Assembly (NCBI RefSeq): GCF_900100655.1
Contig: NZ_FNCE01000008.1
Span: forward strand, 1 to 64,000
Direction of reading: 5' to 3'
Origin: Limimonas halophila
Lineage (GTDB): Bacteria; Pseudomonadota; Alphaproteobacteria; Kiloniellales; Rhodovibrionaceae
DNA length: 64,000 nt
Below the pieces are notes generated by a model. It was not told where the DNA came from, did not search any database, and saw only the letters and a list, made by a program, of their open reading frames with translations. Shown piece after piece: positions 35,413 through 44,619 of the stretch; positions within the stretch are counted from its first letter, which is position 1, and each line of letters starts with the position of its first letter. Position numbers and translations under genes: made by a program.

Positions 35413-36438
35413 ATGCAGGCACAGCACGAGACTCATCCGGAAATCGCTAAATTAAGCGACATCCGAGCCATGCTCACGGACGATGCGCTTCTGTCAAAAC
35501 TTTTAACAAGTGTTCCGAAGAAATTACCTAGCACTCTTTCTTATACTGAGGAAGGGAGCCAGTATTTCGCTGAACTTTGCCATCAGCCCGAATACTATCC
35601 AGCCCACGTCGAGCGTAGATTACTTAAAACACACAGTGCAAACATTATTGACTACGTTAAGCCAAGTCAGATCGTTGATCTGGGATGCGGAAGCATGGAG
35701 AAGACTCAATTATTAATCCATGAAGCCATAAAAAAGCACAACCATATTAATTTTGTTCCCTGCGACATTGACCCTAACATTATACAAACTGGAATCTCCA
35801 AGCTTAATTATTTTTACGGGAACGAATTATCCATTTATCCTGTGCAAGGTTTATTCGAGGAGTGCATAAGCTGGTCCCCAAAGATAGATGGATCGACGCT
35901 ATTTACATTCATGGGACTGACCTACGGTAATATGACCCACGAAGAGCGTGACAGCTTCCTTCGTTTTCTCAGAACGAGCATGAATGGCGACGACTATTTC
36001 CTGCTTTCGGTTGATCTTGTGAAAGACCGCGCAACGATGGAAAACGCCTATCAAGACACGAACGGTCTGGTCGCCAAAAGCATGCTGGAATCGCTCAAAT
36101 TTTTAAATGCGTTTTACGATGCGGATTTCCTTTTGGACCAGTTTTACCACCTTGCCCAATATGAACCGGATCGCAGATGCATCGTTGAATATCTGGTCAG
36201 CCGGTGCCATCAAAGTGTGGAAATCCCGAAGCTCGGCCTGTCAATTGAAATACAAGAGCAAGAGCGCATTGAAGCTGAATTTAGCGAAAAATTTCTTTTC
36301 GAGGATCTCATTTCCGACTTGAGCAGATGGGGTTTTTGCCCGGCACAGACATACACCGATGTTGACATGCAATATGCGATGATCCTTTTGCATCGTGGGC
36401 GGCAAGTGGACGCGAATGCCCTTCGGAGCGCTGCGTAG
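35413..36438 (+). CDS. EgtD-like L-histidine N-alpha-methyltransferase (Methyltransf_33)
   Basis: 341 residues. YTEEGSQYFAELCHQPEYYPAHVERRLL matches the EgtD fingerprint (YDxxGSxLFxxITxxPEYYPxRxE), VDLGCGSMEKTQLL at 88-101 is the SAM-binding motif of the family, and FTFMGLTYGNMT replaces the FxGSTxGN segment. EgtD trimethylates histidine to hercynine, the first step to ergothioneine. No egtB homologue is nearby, so hercynine or another methylated amino acid may be the product. The gene is far AT-richer than its surroundings: the line 35521-35580 has 25 G/C of 60. Its divergent neighbour is an exporter. Horizontal gain is likely. Confidence 0.82.
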   Translation: MQAQHETHPEIAKLSDIRAMLTDDALLSKLLTSVPKKLPSTLSYTEEGSQYFAELCHQPEYYPAHVERRLLKTHSANIIDYVKPSQIVDLGCGSMEKTQLLIHEAIKKHNHINFVPCDIDPNIIQTGISKLNYFYGNELSIYPVQGLFEECISWSPKIDGSTLFTFMGLTYGNMTHEERDSFLRFLRTSMNGDDYFLLSVDLVKDRATMENAYQDTNGLVAKSMLESLKFLNAFYDADFLLDQFYHLAQYEPDRRCIVEYLVSRCHQSVEIPKLGLSIEIQEQERIEAEFSEKFLFEDLISDLSRWGFCPAQTYTDVDMQYAMILLHRGRQVDANALRSAA

Positions 36439-36896
36439 ATCCCCATGCTTCTCCAGCGCTACTGGCAACATCAAATCTCAGCAGGGATCCTGCATGCGAA
36501 GGGCTGCCAACATTCAGACAAGGCGACGGGCCGACCGTGGGCGCGCGGGCCTGTGACGCAGTGTTTGGGCAGACGCCGATTGAACACTCCGGTGGGGCAA
36601 CCTAGACCCGCGACGGATCAACTCGGGCATGTGACTGACATATAACTAGCCCCAACACCGCGAACCTCATCACCGCGTCGGCACTGTCTCTGACCTTCCC
36701 CTGGAAGGTTCGGTTCCCACGCATCACATACAGCGTTGCCCAAAAGTTTTGCACGACGCTGTGGCGTTTTGCTGTTGTGGTCTTTACTGCACAGTAGGTT
36801 CGTCGGTCAGTGTAACTTCATAAGCAAAAGCACTGGCAACGCTACGTTCCTAAGGAGCTGTAGGGTGCCCCGACCTAAATAGGCCGGGGCGGGGTG
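36439..36896. other. 458-base gap at the right edge of the AT-richer island
   Basis: No convincing gene lies here. ACCTTCC (36693-36699) and GGAAGGT (36703-36709) make a perfect 7-bp dyad with a 3-base centre, in a context like a MerR/CueR copper operator but with the spacer shortened from 7 to 3. CCCCGACC/GGCCGGGG (36868-36875 / 36882-36889) is a hairpin just past the end of the leftward binding-protein gene, without a T-run. The rest looks like decayed sequence. Confidence 0.4.
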
Positions 36897-37670
36897 TCAC
36901 TGAATAGTTGTACCCGTGTACTTCTTGACGATGTTCTGAATCGTTCCGTTCTCTTTCAGTTTGGCGAGAGCCTTGTTCATCGCCTTGATTTCGTTCTGCG
37001 GCACGGATTTCTTGGAGAGCATAAAGTGAACCGGGGACGACTGAATCGTCACGCTCTGTTCGATCTTGTCGACGACGCCAGCCTGTTTCGCCTGATACCC
37101 GACCACGAAGGGGTTGCCGAGTGTACCGTCGGCGCGCCCGGCGGCAAGCATCTTGGCGTTGATCTTGATGCTGTCCGCTTTCGCGATCTGATCTTTATAT
37201 TTCTTATTGATGAGCGAGTCGACATTCTCGCCGTACTCAAATCCGCGAAGAACCCGCAGCTTTTTCCCCTTTGAAAGGAAGTCTTCGAGGCTGCTATACT
37301 CGGTGTTGTCGGATGAGCGCTTCCACAGCGCAGATTGAAACTTCATATACGGATCGGAAAAGTTCGCATATTTTTTCCGCTTTTCGTTTATATTGGCCTG
37401 GGTTCCGATGTCCACCTGACCCTTTTTAAGCATCAATTTTGTTCGCTTCCAGGGCATCTTCTGCCAACTGATTTCGCAGCCCATCTCCTCGGCAACAGCG
37501 CGCAGGATATCGGGATCGATCCCCTTGGGCCCGTCGTCGCCCGGCATCATGTACGGCGGCCAATTGTTCCACGCGGGCTTCAGCGGATCCTCGCAAGCGC
37601 CGGCCGCGGCCGTGTGCGCCGAGAAGCCGACGATCAACGTGGCAGCAACCGTGGCGATCCGTGCTTTCAT
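36897..37670 (-). CDS. Periplasmic binding protein, family 3
   Basis: 257 residues with a signal peptide (ATVAATLIVGFSAHTAAAG, cleavage near residue 24). Lobe 1 shows WNNWPPYMMPGDDGPKGIDPDILRAVAEEMGCEISWQKMPWKRTKLMLKKGQVDIGTQANINEKRKKYANFSDPY, the typical family 3 pattern with an aromatic pocket. No ABC permease is nearby. The next gene upstream on the same strand is a membrane chemoreceptor 81 bases away, so this protein may hand a ligand to that receptor or be its co-regulated partner. Confidence 0.88.
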   Translation of the reverse strand: MKARIATVAATLIVGFSAHTAAAGACEDPLKPAWNNWPPYMMPGDDGPKGIDPDILRAVAEEMGCEISWQKMPWKRTKLMLKKGQVDIGTQANINEKRKKYANFSDPYMKFQSALWKRSSDNTEYSSLEDFLSKGKKLRVLRGFEYGENVDSLINKKYKDQIAKADSIKINAKMLAAGRADGTLGNPFVVGYQAKQAGVVDKIEQSVTIQSSPVHFMLSKKSVPQNEIKAMNKALAKLKENGTIQNIVKKYTGTTIQ

Positions 37671-37751
37671 CGTGTCCTCCTCCCGTGAGCGGGTTCTGGT
37701 TGTTGGCCCGGCCGCCGGGCGGTGACGCTGAAGAGCAGCCGGGCCGACGCG

Positions 37752-39626
37752 TTACCCTTGGCGGATCTTGCCAAGGAAGGTTTCGACCTCGCTGTTCAAG
37801 TCGTTGGCGACCTGGGCCAGCTCGTCCGAGGTCGAGAGGACGGTCTGGGCCATCTGGCCCGTGTCTTCGGTCGCCGAGCGGATGTCGCCCACCCGCTGGC
37901 TGACCTGCTTGGTGCCGTTCGCCGCCTCGTCGACGCCGCGGGAGATTTCGCTCGTCGCCGAGTTCTGCTGCTCCGCGGCCGAGGAGGCGTGCGTCACGGC
38001 TTCGTTGATCTCGCGGATCGTGCCCGTGATGCCCTCGATCGAGGTTACGGCCTGATCCGAGACATCGCGGATGTTGCTGATCTGCTGGCTGATGTCCTGG
38101 GTGGCGTTCTGCGTCTGGTTGGCGAGCGACTTCACCTCGTCGGCCACCACGGCGAAGCCCTTGCCGGCCTCGCCGGCCCGCGCCGCCTCGATCGTGGCGT
38201 TGAGGGCCAGGAGGTTCGTCTTCTCGGCGATGTCCTGGATCATCGTCACGACCTCGCCGATCTTCTGCGCCGCTTCCTTGAGCTGCTGGACCGTCTCGTT
38301 GGTCTGCTCGGCGCGGGTCACGGCCTCGCCGGCCTTGTCGGCGGATTCGTTGATCTGGCGCGTGACCTCGTTGATGGAGCTGGAAAGCTCGTCCGCCGCG
38401 GAGGCGGTGGCGTTGACGTTGTCGGAGGCCTGCTCGGCGTGCTTGGCGACCTCCTGCGCCTCGTCGTTCGTGTAGCGCGCGCGCTCGGTGAGCTGTTCGG
38501 CGTTGGTGCGGACGTTCTGGCTGCCGTCCGTCACGCGGCGCACGATCCGGCCGACGGATTCCTCGAAGGTATCGGCCAGCTCGTTCATCATGCGCGCCTT
38601 TTCCTCTTCCTGGCGGCGCTGCTGCTCGGCCTGCTCCTGCTCCAGGCGCTCCTTTTCCTGGGCGTTGTCGCGGAAGACGCGGAAGGCGCGGGCCATCGCG
38701 CCCATCTCGTCGGCGCGTTCTTCGTCCGGAACGCGAACGGAGGTGTCGCCCTCCGCAAGGTCGCGCATCGCCGCCGTCAGCCGCTGCATCGGGTTGAGCA
38801 GGGCACGCGACAGCGAGAACGACAGGGACACCGCCACGACCCCGACCATGACGGCGAACACCAGCAGGGTGATCTTCACCGTCTGCGCTTGCGCGGCGCC
38901 CGTGGTGGCGGAGATCGCCTCGCGCGCCTTTTCGAGCTGTGCTTCGGCCGCGCTGCGCATGTCGGACTGAACGCGGTCCAGCGTGTCCGTGAACGCCGCT
39001 TCGGCCTCGGCAACGCGGTCGCGGTTGGCTTCCAGCTTTTCGCGCGCGGTTGTCTTCGCGGCTTCCAGCGCGTCCGTGGTGTAGGCAATGCGCAGCTTGC
39101 CGATGGTTTTACCCTGGCGCTTGACGGGGGTTGCCCGCACCTTCGCGCCGTCGGGAAATTTGCCGGCCTTGGCGAACGTGCTGCCGCTCTGGTCCAGCGC
39201 CTCGGCGCCCACGACCAGATCGAACTGGGTCAGGCTTTTCAGCGAACTCTTCGCGTCGCCCTTCGCCAGCGTCCACAGCGGCTTGACGAGCGCGGGGGCA
39301 CCCAGGCTGGTCAGGACGTCGAGCTGGCGTTCGAAAGCGCGGTTCTGGGCCTCGATCGTGCGCTGTCCGGACGCCTCGATCGCGCCGAGCAGCTGGTCCA
39401 TCGTCTCTTGCTGTTGCTCTTCGAGGCTCTTGAACGCTTGCGTGGACCGCGCCTGCGCGTTGTTCAGGCTTTCTTTCTGGATCGAAAGGGCTTTTCCGCC
39501 GAGATCGGATATATACCCCATATTGATCTTATAAACAAATCCAAAGCCAGCCGCCAAAACAATTGCCAATATTGGTAATGTAACGGCCAAAATCCGGGAT
39601 TTGGCACTTCGTTTGATCAAGTTCAT
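37752..39626 (-). CDS. Membrane methyl-accepting chemotaxis protein
   Basis: 624 residues. TM1 is about residues 11-33; a periplasmic domain of about 215 residues with helical and Cache-like character ([30 protein letters not shown]) follows; TM2 is about 250-272; HAMP covers about 273-330. The signalling domain has [26 protein letters not shown] and [15 protein letters not shown] and ends without a CheR-binding pentapeptide. A Gln/Glu-rich coiled coil ([21 protein letters not shown]) links HAMP and signalling parts. It is the larger of two chemoreceptors in the window. Confidence 0.92.
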   Translation of the reverse strand: MNLIKRSAKSRILAVTLPILAIVLAAGFGFVYKINMGYISDLGGKALSIQKESLNNAQARSTQAFKSLEEQQQETMDQLLGAIEASGQRTIEAQNRAFERQLDVLTSLGAPALVKPLWTLAKGDAKSSLKSLTQFDLVVGAEALDQSGSTFAKAGKFPDGAKVRATPVKRQGKTIGKLRIAYTTDALEAAKTTAREKLEANRDRVAEAEAAFTDTLDRVQSDMRSAAEAQLEKAREAISATTGAAQAQTVKITLLVFAVMVGVVAVSLSFSLSRALLNPMQRLTAAMRDLAEGDTSVRVPDEERADEMGAMARAFRVFRDNAQEKERLEQEQAEQQRRQEEEKARMMNELADTFEESVGRIVRRVTDGSQNVRTNAEQLTERARYTNDEAQEVAKHAEQASDNVNATASAADELSSSINEVTRQINESADKAGEAVTRAEQTNETVQQLKEAAQKIGEVVTMIQDIAEKTNLLALNATIEAARAGEAGKGFAVVADEVKSLANQTQNATQDISQQISNIRDVSDQAVTSIEGITGTIREINEAVTHASSAAEQQNSATSEISRGVDEAANGTKQVSQRVGDIRSATEDTGQMAQTVLSTSDELAQVANDLNSEVETFLGKIRQG

Positions 39627-39970
39627 TTTTCAGATTCCCCCGGATACAACATCTGACCTTCGCTGATCGGAGATATCCCGGACGCAAGCGACGCTCCCAC
39701 GCGGTCCGCCGAATGCCGGACGCAGGCCGCCACCGCGGCAGGCCGCGCGACAAAGCCTGTGCGACGTGTGCGCGAAGCGGGGTTCACTCGGGCCTCCTGC
39801 CACGTGCATCAAGATTCGGCATACCATTGGTGGAGGGATGCGTCACCCGGTCTAGTAATAATACATGTCATTTTTATGGGAAACACCCAGCGCGTAGAAC
39901 ACGACTCTCAAGAACACGCGTTCGTTGATGCGCGAACGGGTACAGTCCGCGGGCCAGCGGTTCCAGGCGG
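39627..39970. other. 344-base gap, no feature recognised
   Basis: This is the upstream region of the leftward chemoreceptor gene (GGGGGA lies just before its ATG) and the downstream region of the PadR-like gene. It includes an AT-rich stretch at about 39853-39890. I saw no gene, hairpin terminator or clear operator. Confidence 0.4.
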
Positions 39971-40525
39971 TCAGGATGCGTGCCGGCAGAGCCGATCCCG
40001 CAAATCGGTGAACCACGCTAGGCGCTCGCGGGCGGCGGCGATGTCCTGGTCCAGCCAGTCGAGGAAATAGCCGGGCTCGCCGGCGTAGGTGGCGCGCAGG
40101 TCGGTCAGGCGGTCCAGCTCGCGTTCCAGCATCGCCACCAGCATGTCCACCTGCGCGCGCCGCTCCTCGGGCGTCAGCAGGTGGAGGAAGCGCATCTTCA
40201 GCGCGATGATGAGCTTGTTGATGTCGTTGATGGGCGCGCGCACGGCCGAGGTCAGCAGGCGCCGGATCGCTTCCCACCCGGCGTCGGTCAGGCGCAGGCG
40301 CGCGTTGTCCTGCATGCCCGCGCCGTCGACGGGTTCGATCAGCCCCTCCACGATCATCAGCTCGACAGGCATGCCCGAGAGGTCGAGCGCCGGGCCGACG
40401 ATGCGCTCGGTGAAGTGGCGCACGTCCGCCGCCAGCTCGGCGTAGCGCATCTCCGACGCCGCGAGCGCGCCCAGCGCGGCCAGGCGCACGGCCTCGGTCG
40501 GCATGAGGGTGTTGTCGCGGTACAT
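39971..40525 (-). CDS. PadR-like transcriptional regulator
   Basis: 184 residues. The N-terminal half looks like a winged helix (PTEAVRLAALGALAASEMRYAELAADVRHFTERIV, LMIVEGLIEPVDG and LRLTDAGWEAIRRLL). The C-terminal half is a helical arm (LIIALKMRFLHLLTPEERRAQVDMLVAMLERELDRLTDL), as in PadR/virulence activator proteins, used for dimerisation. It starts 46 bases after hemA on the same strand, so it is probably co-transcribed and might adjust tetrapyrrole or efflux genes; the target is unknown. Confidence 0.72.
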   Translation of the reverse strand: MYRDNTLMPTEAVRLAALGALAASEMRYAELAADVRHFTERIVGPALDLSGMPVELMIVEGLIEPVDGAGMQDNARLRLTDAGWEAIRRLLTSAVRAPINDINKLIIALKMRFLHLLTPEERRAQVDMLVAMLERELDRLTDLRATYAGEPGYFLDWLDQDIAAARERLAWFTDLRDRLCRHAS

Positions 40526-40571
40526 GGCGCTCCGCCGCTCACACCGGAGGAAGGGCGGTTCGTGGCGCGGC

Positions 40572-41783
40572 TCAGGCCGCCGCCCGCAGCCCCAGATCCT
40601 GCCAGACGTCGGTGAGCGCGTTCACCAGGCGATCCACGTCGGCGTCGGTGTGGTGCGGGTTGGGCGTGAAGCGCAAGCGCTCGCTGCCCTTCGGCACCGT
40701 GGGGTAGTTGATGGGCTGCACGTAGATGCCGTGGCGGCGCAGCAGCGACCAGGAGGCCTCGTTGCACGCCTCGGGATCGCCCACCAGCACGGGCACGATG
40801 TGGCTGTAGCTCGGCGCCACCGGGATGCCCGCGGCCGTCAGCCGCGCCTTCACCGTGGCGGAACGCTCGTGCAGCGCCTGCCGCTCGGCGTCGCTGTGCT
40901 TGAGGTGGCGGACACTCGCCAGCGCCCCCGCCGCCACGTGCGGCGGCAGCGCCGTGGTGAAGATGAAGCCCGACGCGTGCGAGCGCACGAAGTCCACCAG
41001 ATCCGACGACCCCGTGATGTAGCCGCCCATGCAGCCGAACGCCTTGGCAAGCGTGCCCTCGATGATGTCCAGGCGGTGCATCAGCCCCTCGCGGTCGGCA
41101 ATGCCGCCGCCGTTGGGGCCGTAGAGGCCGACGGCGTGCACCTCGTCCAGATACGTCAGCGCGTTGTAGCGCTCGGCCACGTCGCAGATCTCGTCGATGG
41201 GCGCGACGTCGCCGTCCATGGAATAGACGGACTCGAACGCCACCACCTTCGGCCGATCCGGGTCTTCCTGCGCCAGCCGCCGTGCCAGATCCTCGGGATC
41301 GTTGTGGCGGAAGATCTGCTTGTCCGCGCGCGAGTGCCGGATGCCCTCGATCATCGAGGCGTGGTTGCCGGCATCCGAGAAGACGATGCAGTTGGGCAGC
41401 CGGCTGCCCAGCGTGGACAGCGTCGCCATGTTGGAGACATAGCCGGAGGTGAAGAGCAGGCCGGCGTCCTTGCCGTGCAGGTCGGCCAGCTCGCGCTCCA
41501 GCAGGACGTGGTGGTGGTTGGTGCCGGAGATGTTGCGCGTGCCGCCCGCGCCGGCGCCCGAGCGGTTGAGCGCCTCGCGCATGGCATCCAGCACCACGGG
41601 GTGCTGGCCCATCCCGAGGTAATCGTTCGAGCACCAGACCGTGACGTCCGCGACCTCGTCGGAATCGTGGCGCAGGGCGCGCGGGAACTCCCCGGCGCAG
41701 CGCTCCAGATCCGCGAAGATGCGGTAGCGCCCTTCAGCCTTCAGCGCATTGAGCTTGTCGCGGAAGAACTGCGCGTAATCCAT
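40572..41783 (-). CDS. hemA: 5-aminolevulinate synthase (ALAS)
   Basis: 403 residues. This PLP enzyme condenses glycine and succinyl-CoA to 5-aminolevulinate, the first tetrapyrrole step in alphaproteobacteria (C4 pathway). [59 protein letters not shown] and the Schiff-base Lys247 in [14 protein letters not shown] are all intact. The end has the usual [18 protein letters not shown]. No bacteriochlorophyll genes are in the window. The next gene downstream is a PadR-like regulator. Confidence 0.96.
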   Translation of the reverse strand: MDYAQFFRDKLNALKAEGRYRIFADLERCAGEFPRALRHDSDEVADVTVWCSNDYLGMGQHPVVLDAMREALNRSGAGAGGTRNISGTNHHHVLLERELADLHGKDAGLLFTSGYVSNMATLSTLGSRLPNCIVFSDAGNHASMIEGIRHSRADKQIFRHNDPEDLARRLAQEDPDRPKVVAFESVYSMDGDVAPIDEICDVAERYNALTYLDEVHAVGLYGPNGGGIADREGLMHRLDIIEGTLAKAFGCMGGYITGSSDLVDFVRSHASGFIFTTALPPHVAAGALASVRHLKHSDAERQALHERSATVKARLTAAGIPVAPSYSHIVPVLVGDPEACNEASWSLLRRHGIYVQPINYPTVPKGSERLRFTPNPHHTDADVDRLVNALTDVWQDLGLRAAA

Positions 41784-41923
41784 GCGTCACGTCCGTTCGT
41801 CTCGCGCGCGGTCGATCGCGCCCTTGGCGGTTATCGCGCCTAGGTAACATGGTGCCCCGTCCGGGGGCACCCCATGCGCGTTTTCTTCGCACCCACCTGT
41901 CGCGGGCCGGTGGACCGACCGCC

Positions 41924-43420
41924 TCAGCCCGCCCACGTGCCGTAGGTCCGCGAGGCCGGGCGGTAGACGAGCACCCGGTGGTTGTCGGTGTCGCTCACCA
42001 GGATGCGGTCGGGGCCGTCCGCCCACACGCCCGCCGGCTCGAAGGGCGGCTGGCAGCGCGCGTCCTGGCAGGTGAAGCCGTCGTCCAGATCGCGCACGCG
42101 CCGGGCCGCCAGGTCCAGCACGCGGACCTTGTGGTTGAAGGTGTCGGCGACCAACACCTCGCCGGCCTCCACCGCGACCCCCAGCGGATGCTGCAGCGTT
42201 GCCAGCTCGAAGGGGCCGTTGTCGGCGCCGAAGACGAACAGCCCCTCGCCCACGACCGTGGCCACCTCGCCGCTGTCCAGGCCGATCATGCGCACGGCCG
42301 ACGCCTCGCTGTCGGCGACGTAGAGGCGGTTGGTCGCCGCATCCAGCGCCAGGCCGCTCGGCTGGGCCAGCTGGGCGTCCGTCCCGGGGCCGTCGATCAG
42401 CTCCTCGCCGCCGTTGCCCGCCAGCGGCGCCAGCTCGCGGCCCTCAATGTCCAGCTGCAGCACCTGGTGGGTGCCGGCGTTGGCGATGTAGAGCATGCCG
42501 CCCGCCAGCTCCAGATCCCACGGCGAGGCCAGGGACGCCGCCAGCGAGGGCTCGCGCTCGTCCACGACCATACCGCGCTCACCCGTGCCGGCGAGGGTGT
42601 GCACCGTCCCGCGCGCGAGGTCGATGCGGCGGATGGCGTGGTTGCCCGTGTCGGCGACGTAGATTCCCCGCGCATCCGCGATCAGCCCCTGCGGCCCGCG
42701 GAACGCGGCGCGCTCGCCCGGCCCGTCCGTGAACCCGGGGCTGCCGCTGCCGTAGCGCGCGAGCACGGCACCGTCGTCGTCCAGCAGCGCTACCTGATGG
42801 TGCCCGGCGTCCGCGATCGCCCAGCGCTTCGCCTCACCGGGCACCGGCTTGAGCTTGCCCGGAAAGCGCAGCGTGCCCCCGGCGTCCCGCTCGGGCTCGC
42901 CGGCCAGGGGCGAGGGCCGCAGCACGCCCTGGGTATCCCAGCGCTCGACGAACTCGGAAACGACGGTGAGCAGGCGCTCGGGATCGGGCTCGCCGCTCAT
43001 CTGCCCGAGCACGTAGCCGTCCGGTCCGATGAGCACGAGCGTCGGCCACCCGCGCACCGCGTAAGCGCGCCACAGCTCGAAGTTCACGTCGTTGACGACG
43101 GGATGCTCGATCCCCGCCCGCGCGATCGCCGCGCGCAGCATGTCGGGCTGCTGCTCGGCCGGGAACTTGGGGCTGTGCACGCCGACGACCGCCACCTCCT
43201 CGGGGTAGGCGGCCTCGACCATCTTCAGCCCCGGCAGCACGTGCATGCAGTTGACGCAGCAGGTGCTCCAGAAATCGAGGATGACCAGCTTGCCCGACAG
43301 ATCCTTGAGGGTCAGCGGGCGGTCGGTGTTGAACCAGTCGGCCTCCGGCACGTCGATGTCGGGCGCGTGCACGCGCGGCGTGTCAAAGGTGCTGCCGGCT
43401 TCCGATTCCAGATCCTGCAT
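41924..43420 (-). CDS. Thioredoxin-like/NHL-repeat protein (NHLRC2-like)
   Basis: 498 residues. The N-terminal thioredoxin domain (about 1-165) has WSTCCVNCMHVLPGLKMVEAAYP, with the redox pair Cys55/Cys58 in CCVNC, like the CCINC of NHLRC2-type proteins. The rest is a beta-propeller of NHL repeats, seen as repeated GLIADARGIYVADTGNHAIRRID-like strings (for example GVAVEAGEVLVADTFNHKVRVLDL near the end). No signal peptide is seen. GCAGGAG lies 9 bases before ATG 43420. The family's role is poorly defined; redox-linked scaffold or enzyme is likely. Confidence 0.85.
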   Translation of the reverse strand: MQDLESEAGSTFDTPRVHAPDIDVPEADWFNTDRPLTLKDLSGKLVILDFWSTCCVNCMHVLPGLKMVEAAYPEEVAVVGVHSPKFPAEQQPDMLRAAIARAGIEHPVVNDVNFELWRAYAVRGWPTLVLIGPDGYVLGQMSGEPDPERLLTVVSEFVERWDTQGVLRPSPLAGEPERDAGGTLRFPGKLKPVPGEAKRWAIADAGHHQVALLDDDGAVLARYGSGSPGFTDGPGERAAFRGPQGLIADARGIYVADTGNHAIRRIDLARGTVHTLAGTGERGMVVDEREPSLAASLASPWDLELAGGMLYIANAGTHQVLQLDIEGRELAPLAGNGGEELIDGPGTDAQLAQPSGLALDAATNRLYVADSEASAVRMIGLDSGEVATVVGEGLFVFGADNGPFELATLQHPLGVAVEAGEVLVADTFNHKVRVLDLAARRVRDLDDGFTCQDARCQPPFEPAGVWADGPDRILVSDTDNHRVLVYRPASRTYGTWAG

Positions 43421-43619
43421 CTAGGGCTCCTGCGTCACGACCCTGGCGTGCGGGGTCGTCGTTCGATGGGCGCGGGTGTGGCGGGCATGGGCGCCGCTGT
43501 CCACCCCGCGACGTGCCTGTTGCGCTTCGTGCCCGAAACAGCGACCCTTGCTTATGCTTAGCCTGGGCGGGCCAGCCCACCCTACGGGCCAGCCCCACCC
43601 TGGTGCCCGTCACCACGTG

Positions 43620-43633
43620 TTGACGTGGATCAA
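43620..43633. promoter_or_regulatory. FNR/FixK-type box upstream of the universal stress gene
   Basis: TTGAC-GTGG-ATCAA fits TTGAY-N4-RTCAA in both halves. It is centred about 78 bases before the ATG of the rightward Usp gene, a normal activator position. FNR/FixK control of Usp genes under low oxygen is common in proteobacteria. Confidence 0.65.
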
Positions 43634-43704
43634 TGCACCAACAGGCGCGCCGGGCAAGCCTGAACCGCCGGCTCCGGCCAGCGCGGAACCGAACGGGGAG
43701 CGCA

Positions 43705-44556
43705 ATGACCTACAAGAACCTCCTTCTTCACCTCGACACCACGGACGCCTGCGCGCAGCGCACGGACGCGGCCGTGGCCCTGGCGGCGCGCAGCAACGCG
43801 CACCTGACGGGCCTGATGGCGCTGGGCAGTTACCAGCCGCCGGCGTGGCTGCAGATGCCACAGTCCCTGATCGACCAGCGCCGGCAGGCGGAACAGGAAG
43901 CCTACCAGAAGATCAAGGCGGACATGGAAAAGCGCGCCCACAGCGGCGGCATCCAGAGCGACGTGCGCTGGAGCAACGTCAGCGCCGACATCGTCGGCCG
44001 CGAGGTCGGGCTGCACGCGCGCTACAGCGACATGGCCATCGTGGGCCAGCCCAACCCCGACGATCCCGGGCCGCTCGACCATCACGACCTGGGCGAGGTC
44101 GTCGTCAGCTCCGGCCGGCCGACGCTGGTGATCCCTTACATCGGCGCGCGCACGGAGCACAACGACATCCGCCTGGGCAAGCGCGTCATGGTGGCCTGGG
44201 ACGCCAGCCGCGAGGCGGCGCGCGCCGTCAACGACGCCATGCCGCTGCTGGAAAAGGCGGACCAGGTGGACGTGCTGGTCGCCAACGCGGGCAAGGACTC
44301 GCGCAAGCACGGCGACGAGCCGGGCGCGGACATCGCGCTGCACCTGGCCCGGCACGGCATCCACGTCGAGGTGCACCGCACGGAGACGCGCGACGTGGAC
44401 GTGGGCAACGTCATCCTCTCGCGCCTGTCCGACCTGGACAGCGACCTGCTGGTGATGGGCGGGTACGCCCACAGCCGCATGCAGGAGCTGGTCCTGGGCG
44501 GCGCGACGCGCACGATGCTGCACCACATGACCGTTCCGGTGCTGCTCAGCCACTGA
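43705..44556 (+). CDS. Universal stress protein, tandem UspA domains
   Basis: 283 residues, two Usp halves: N half KNLLLHLDTTDACAQRTDAAVALAARSNAHLTGLMAL, C half GKRVMVAWDASREAARAVNDAMPLLEKADQVDVLVANAG with the nucleotide loop LLVMGGYAHSRMQELVLGGATRTMLHHMTVPVLLSH. ATG 43705 follows GGGGAG. It is related in layout to the protein at 32502 but has a stronger C-terminal ATP motif. An FNR/FixK box lies upstream, so induction by oxygen limitation is predicted. Confidence 0.92.
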   Translation: MTYKNLLLHLDTTDACAQRTDAAVALAARSNAHLTGLMALGSYQPPAWLQMPQSLIDQRRQAEQEAYQKIKADMEKRAHSGGIQSDVRWSNVSADIVGREVGLHARYSDMAIVGQPNPDDPGPLDHHDLGEVVVSSGRPTLVIPYIGARTEHNDIRLGKRVMVAWDASREAARAVNDAMPLLEKADQVDVLVANAGKDSRKHGDEPGADIALHLARHGIHVEVHRTETRDVDVGNVILSRLSDLDSDLLVMGGYAHSRMQELVLGGATRTMLHHMTVPVLLSH

Positions 44557-44619
44557 TCGAGCGGCGAGCCGCGGACAGACATCTCGCGGCTCGCCGCCCC
44601 GGCCATTTTCCGGGACGGT

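Noticed and set aside
37722-39578. A 618-codon plus-strand frame opposite the membrane chemoreceptor
   Set aside because: The minus strand encodes an intact chemoreceptor; the plus frame is Leu/Gly/Arg repeats from antisense reading.
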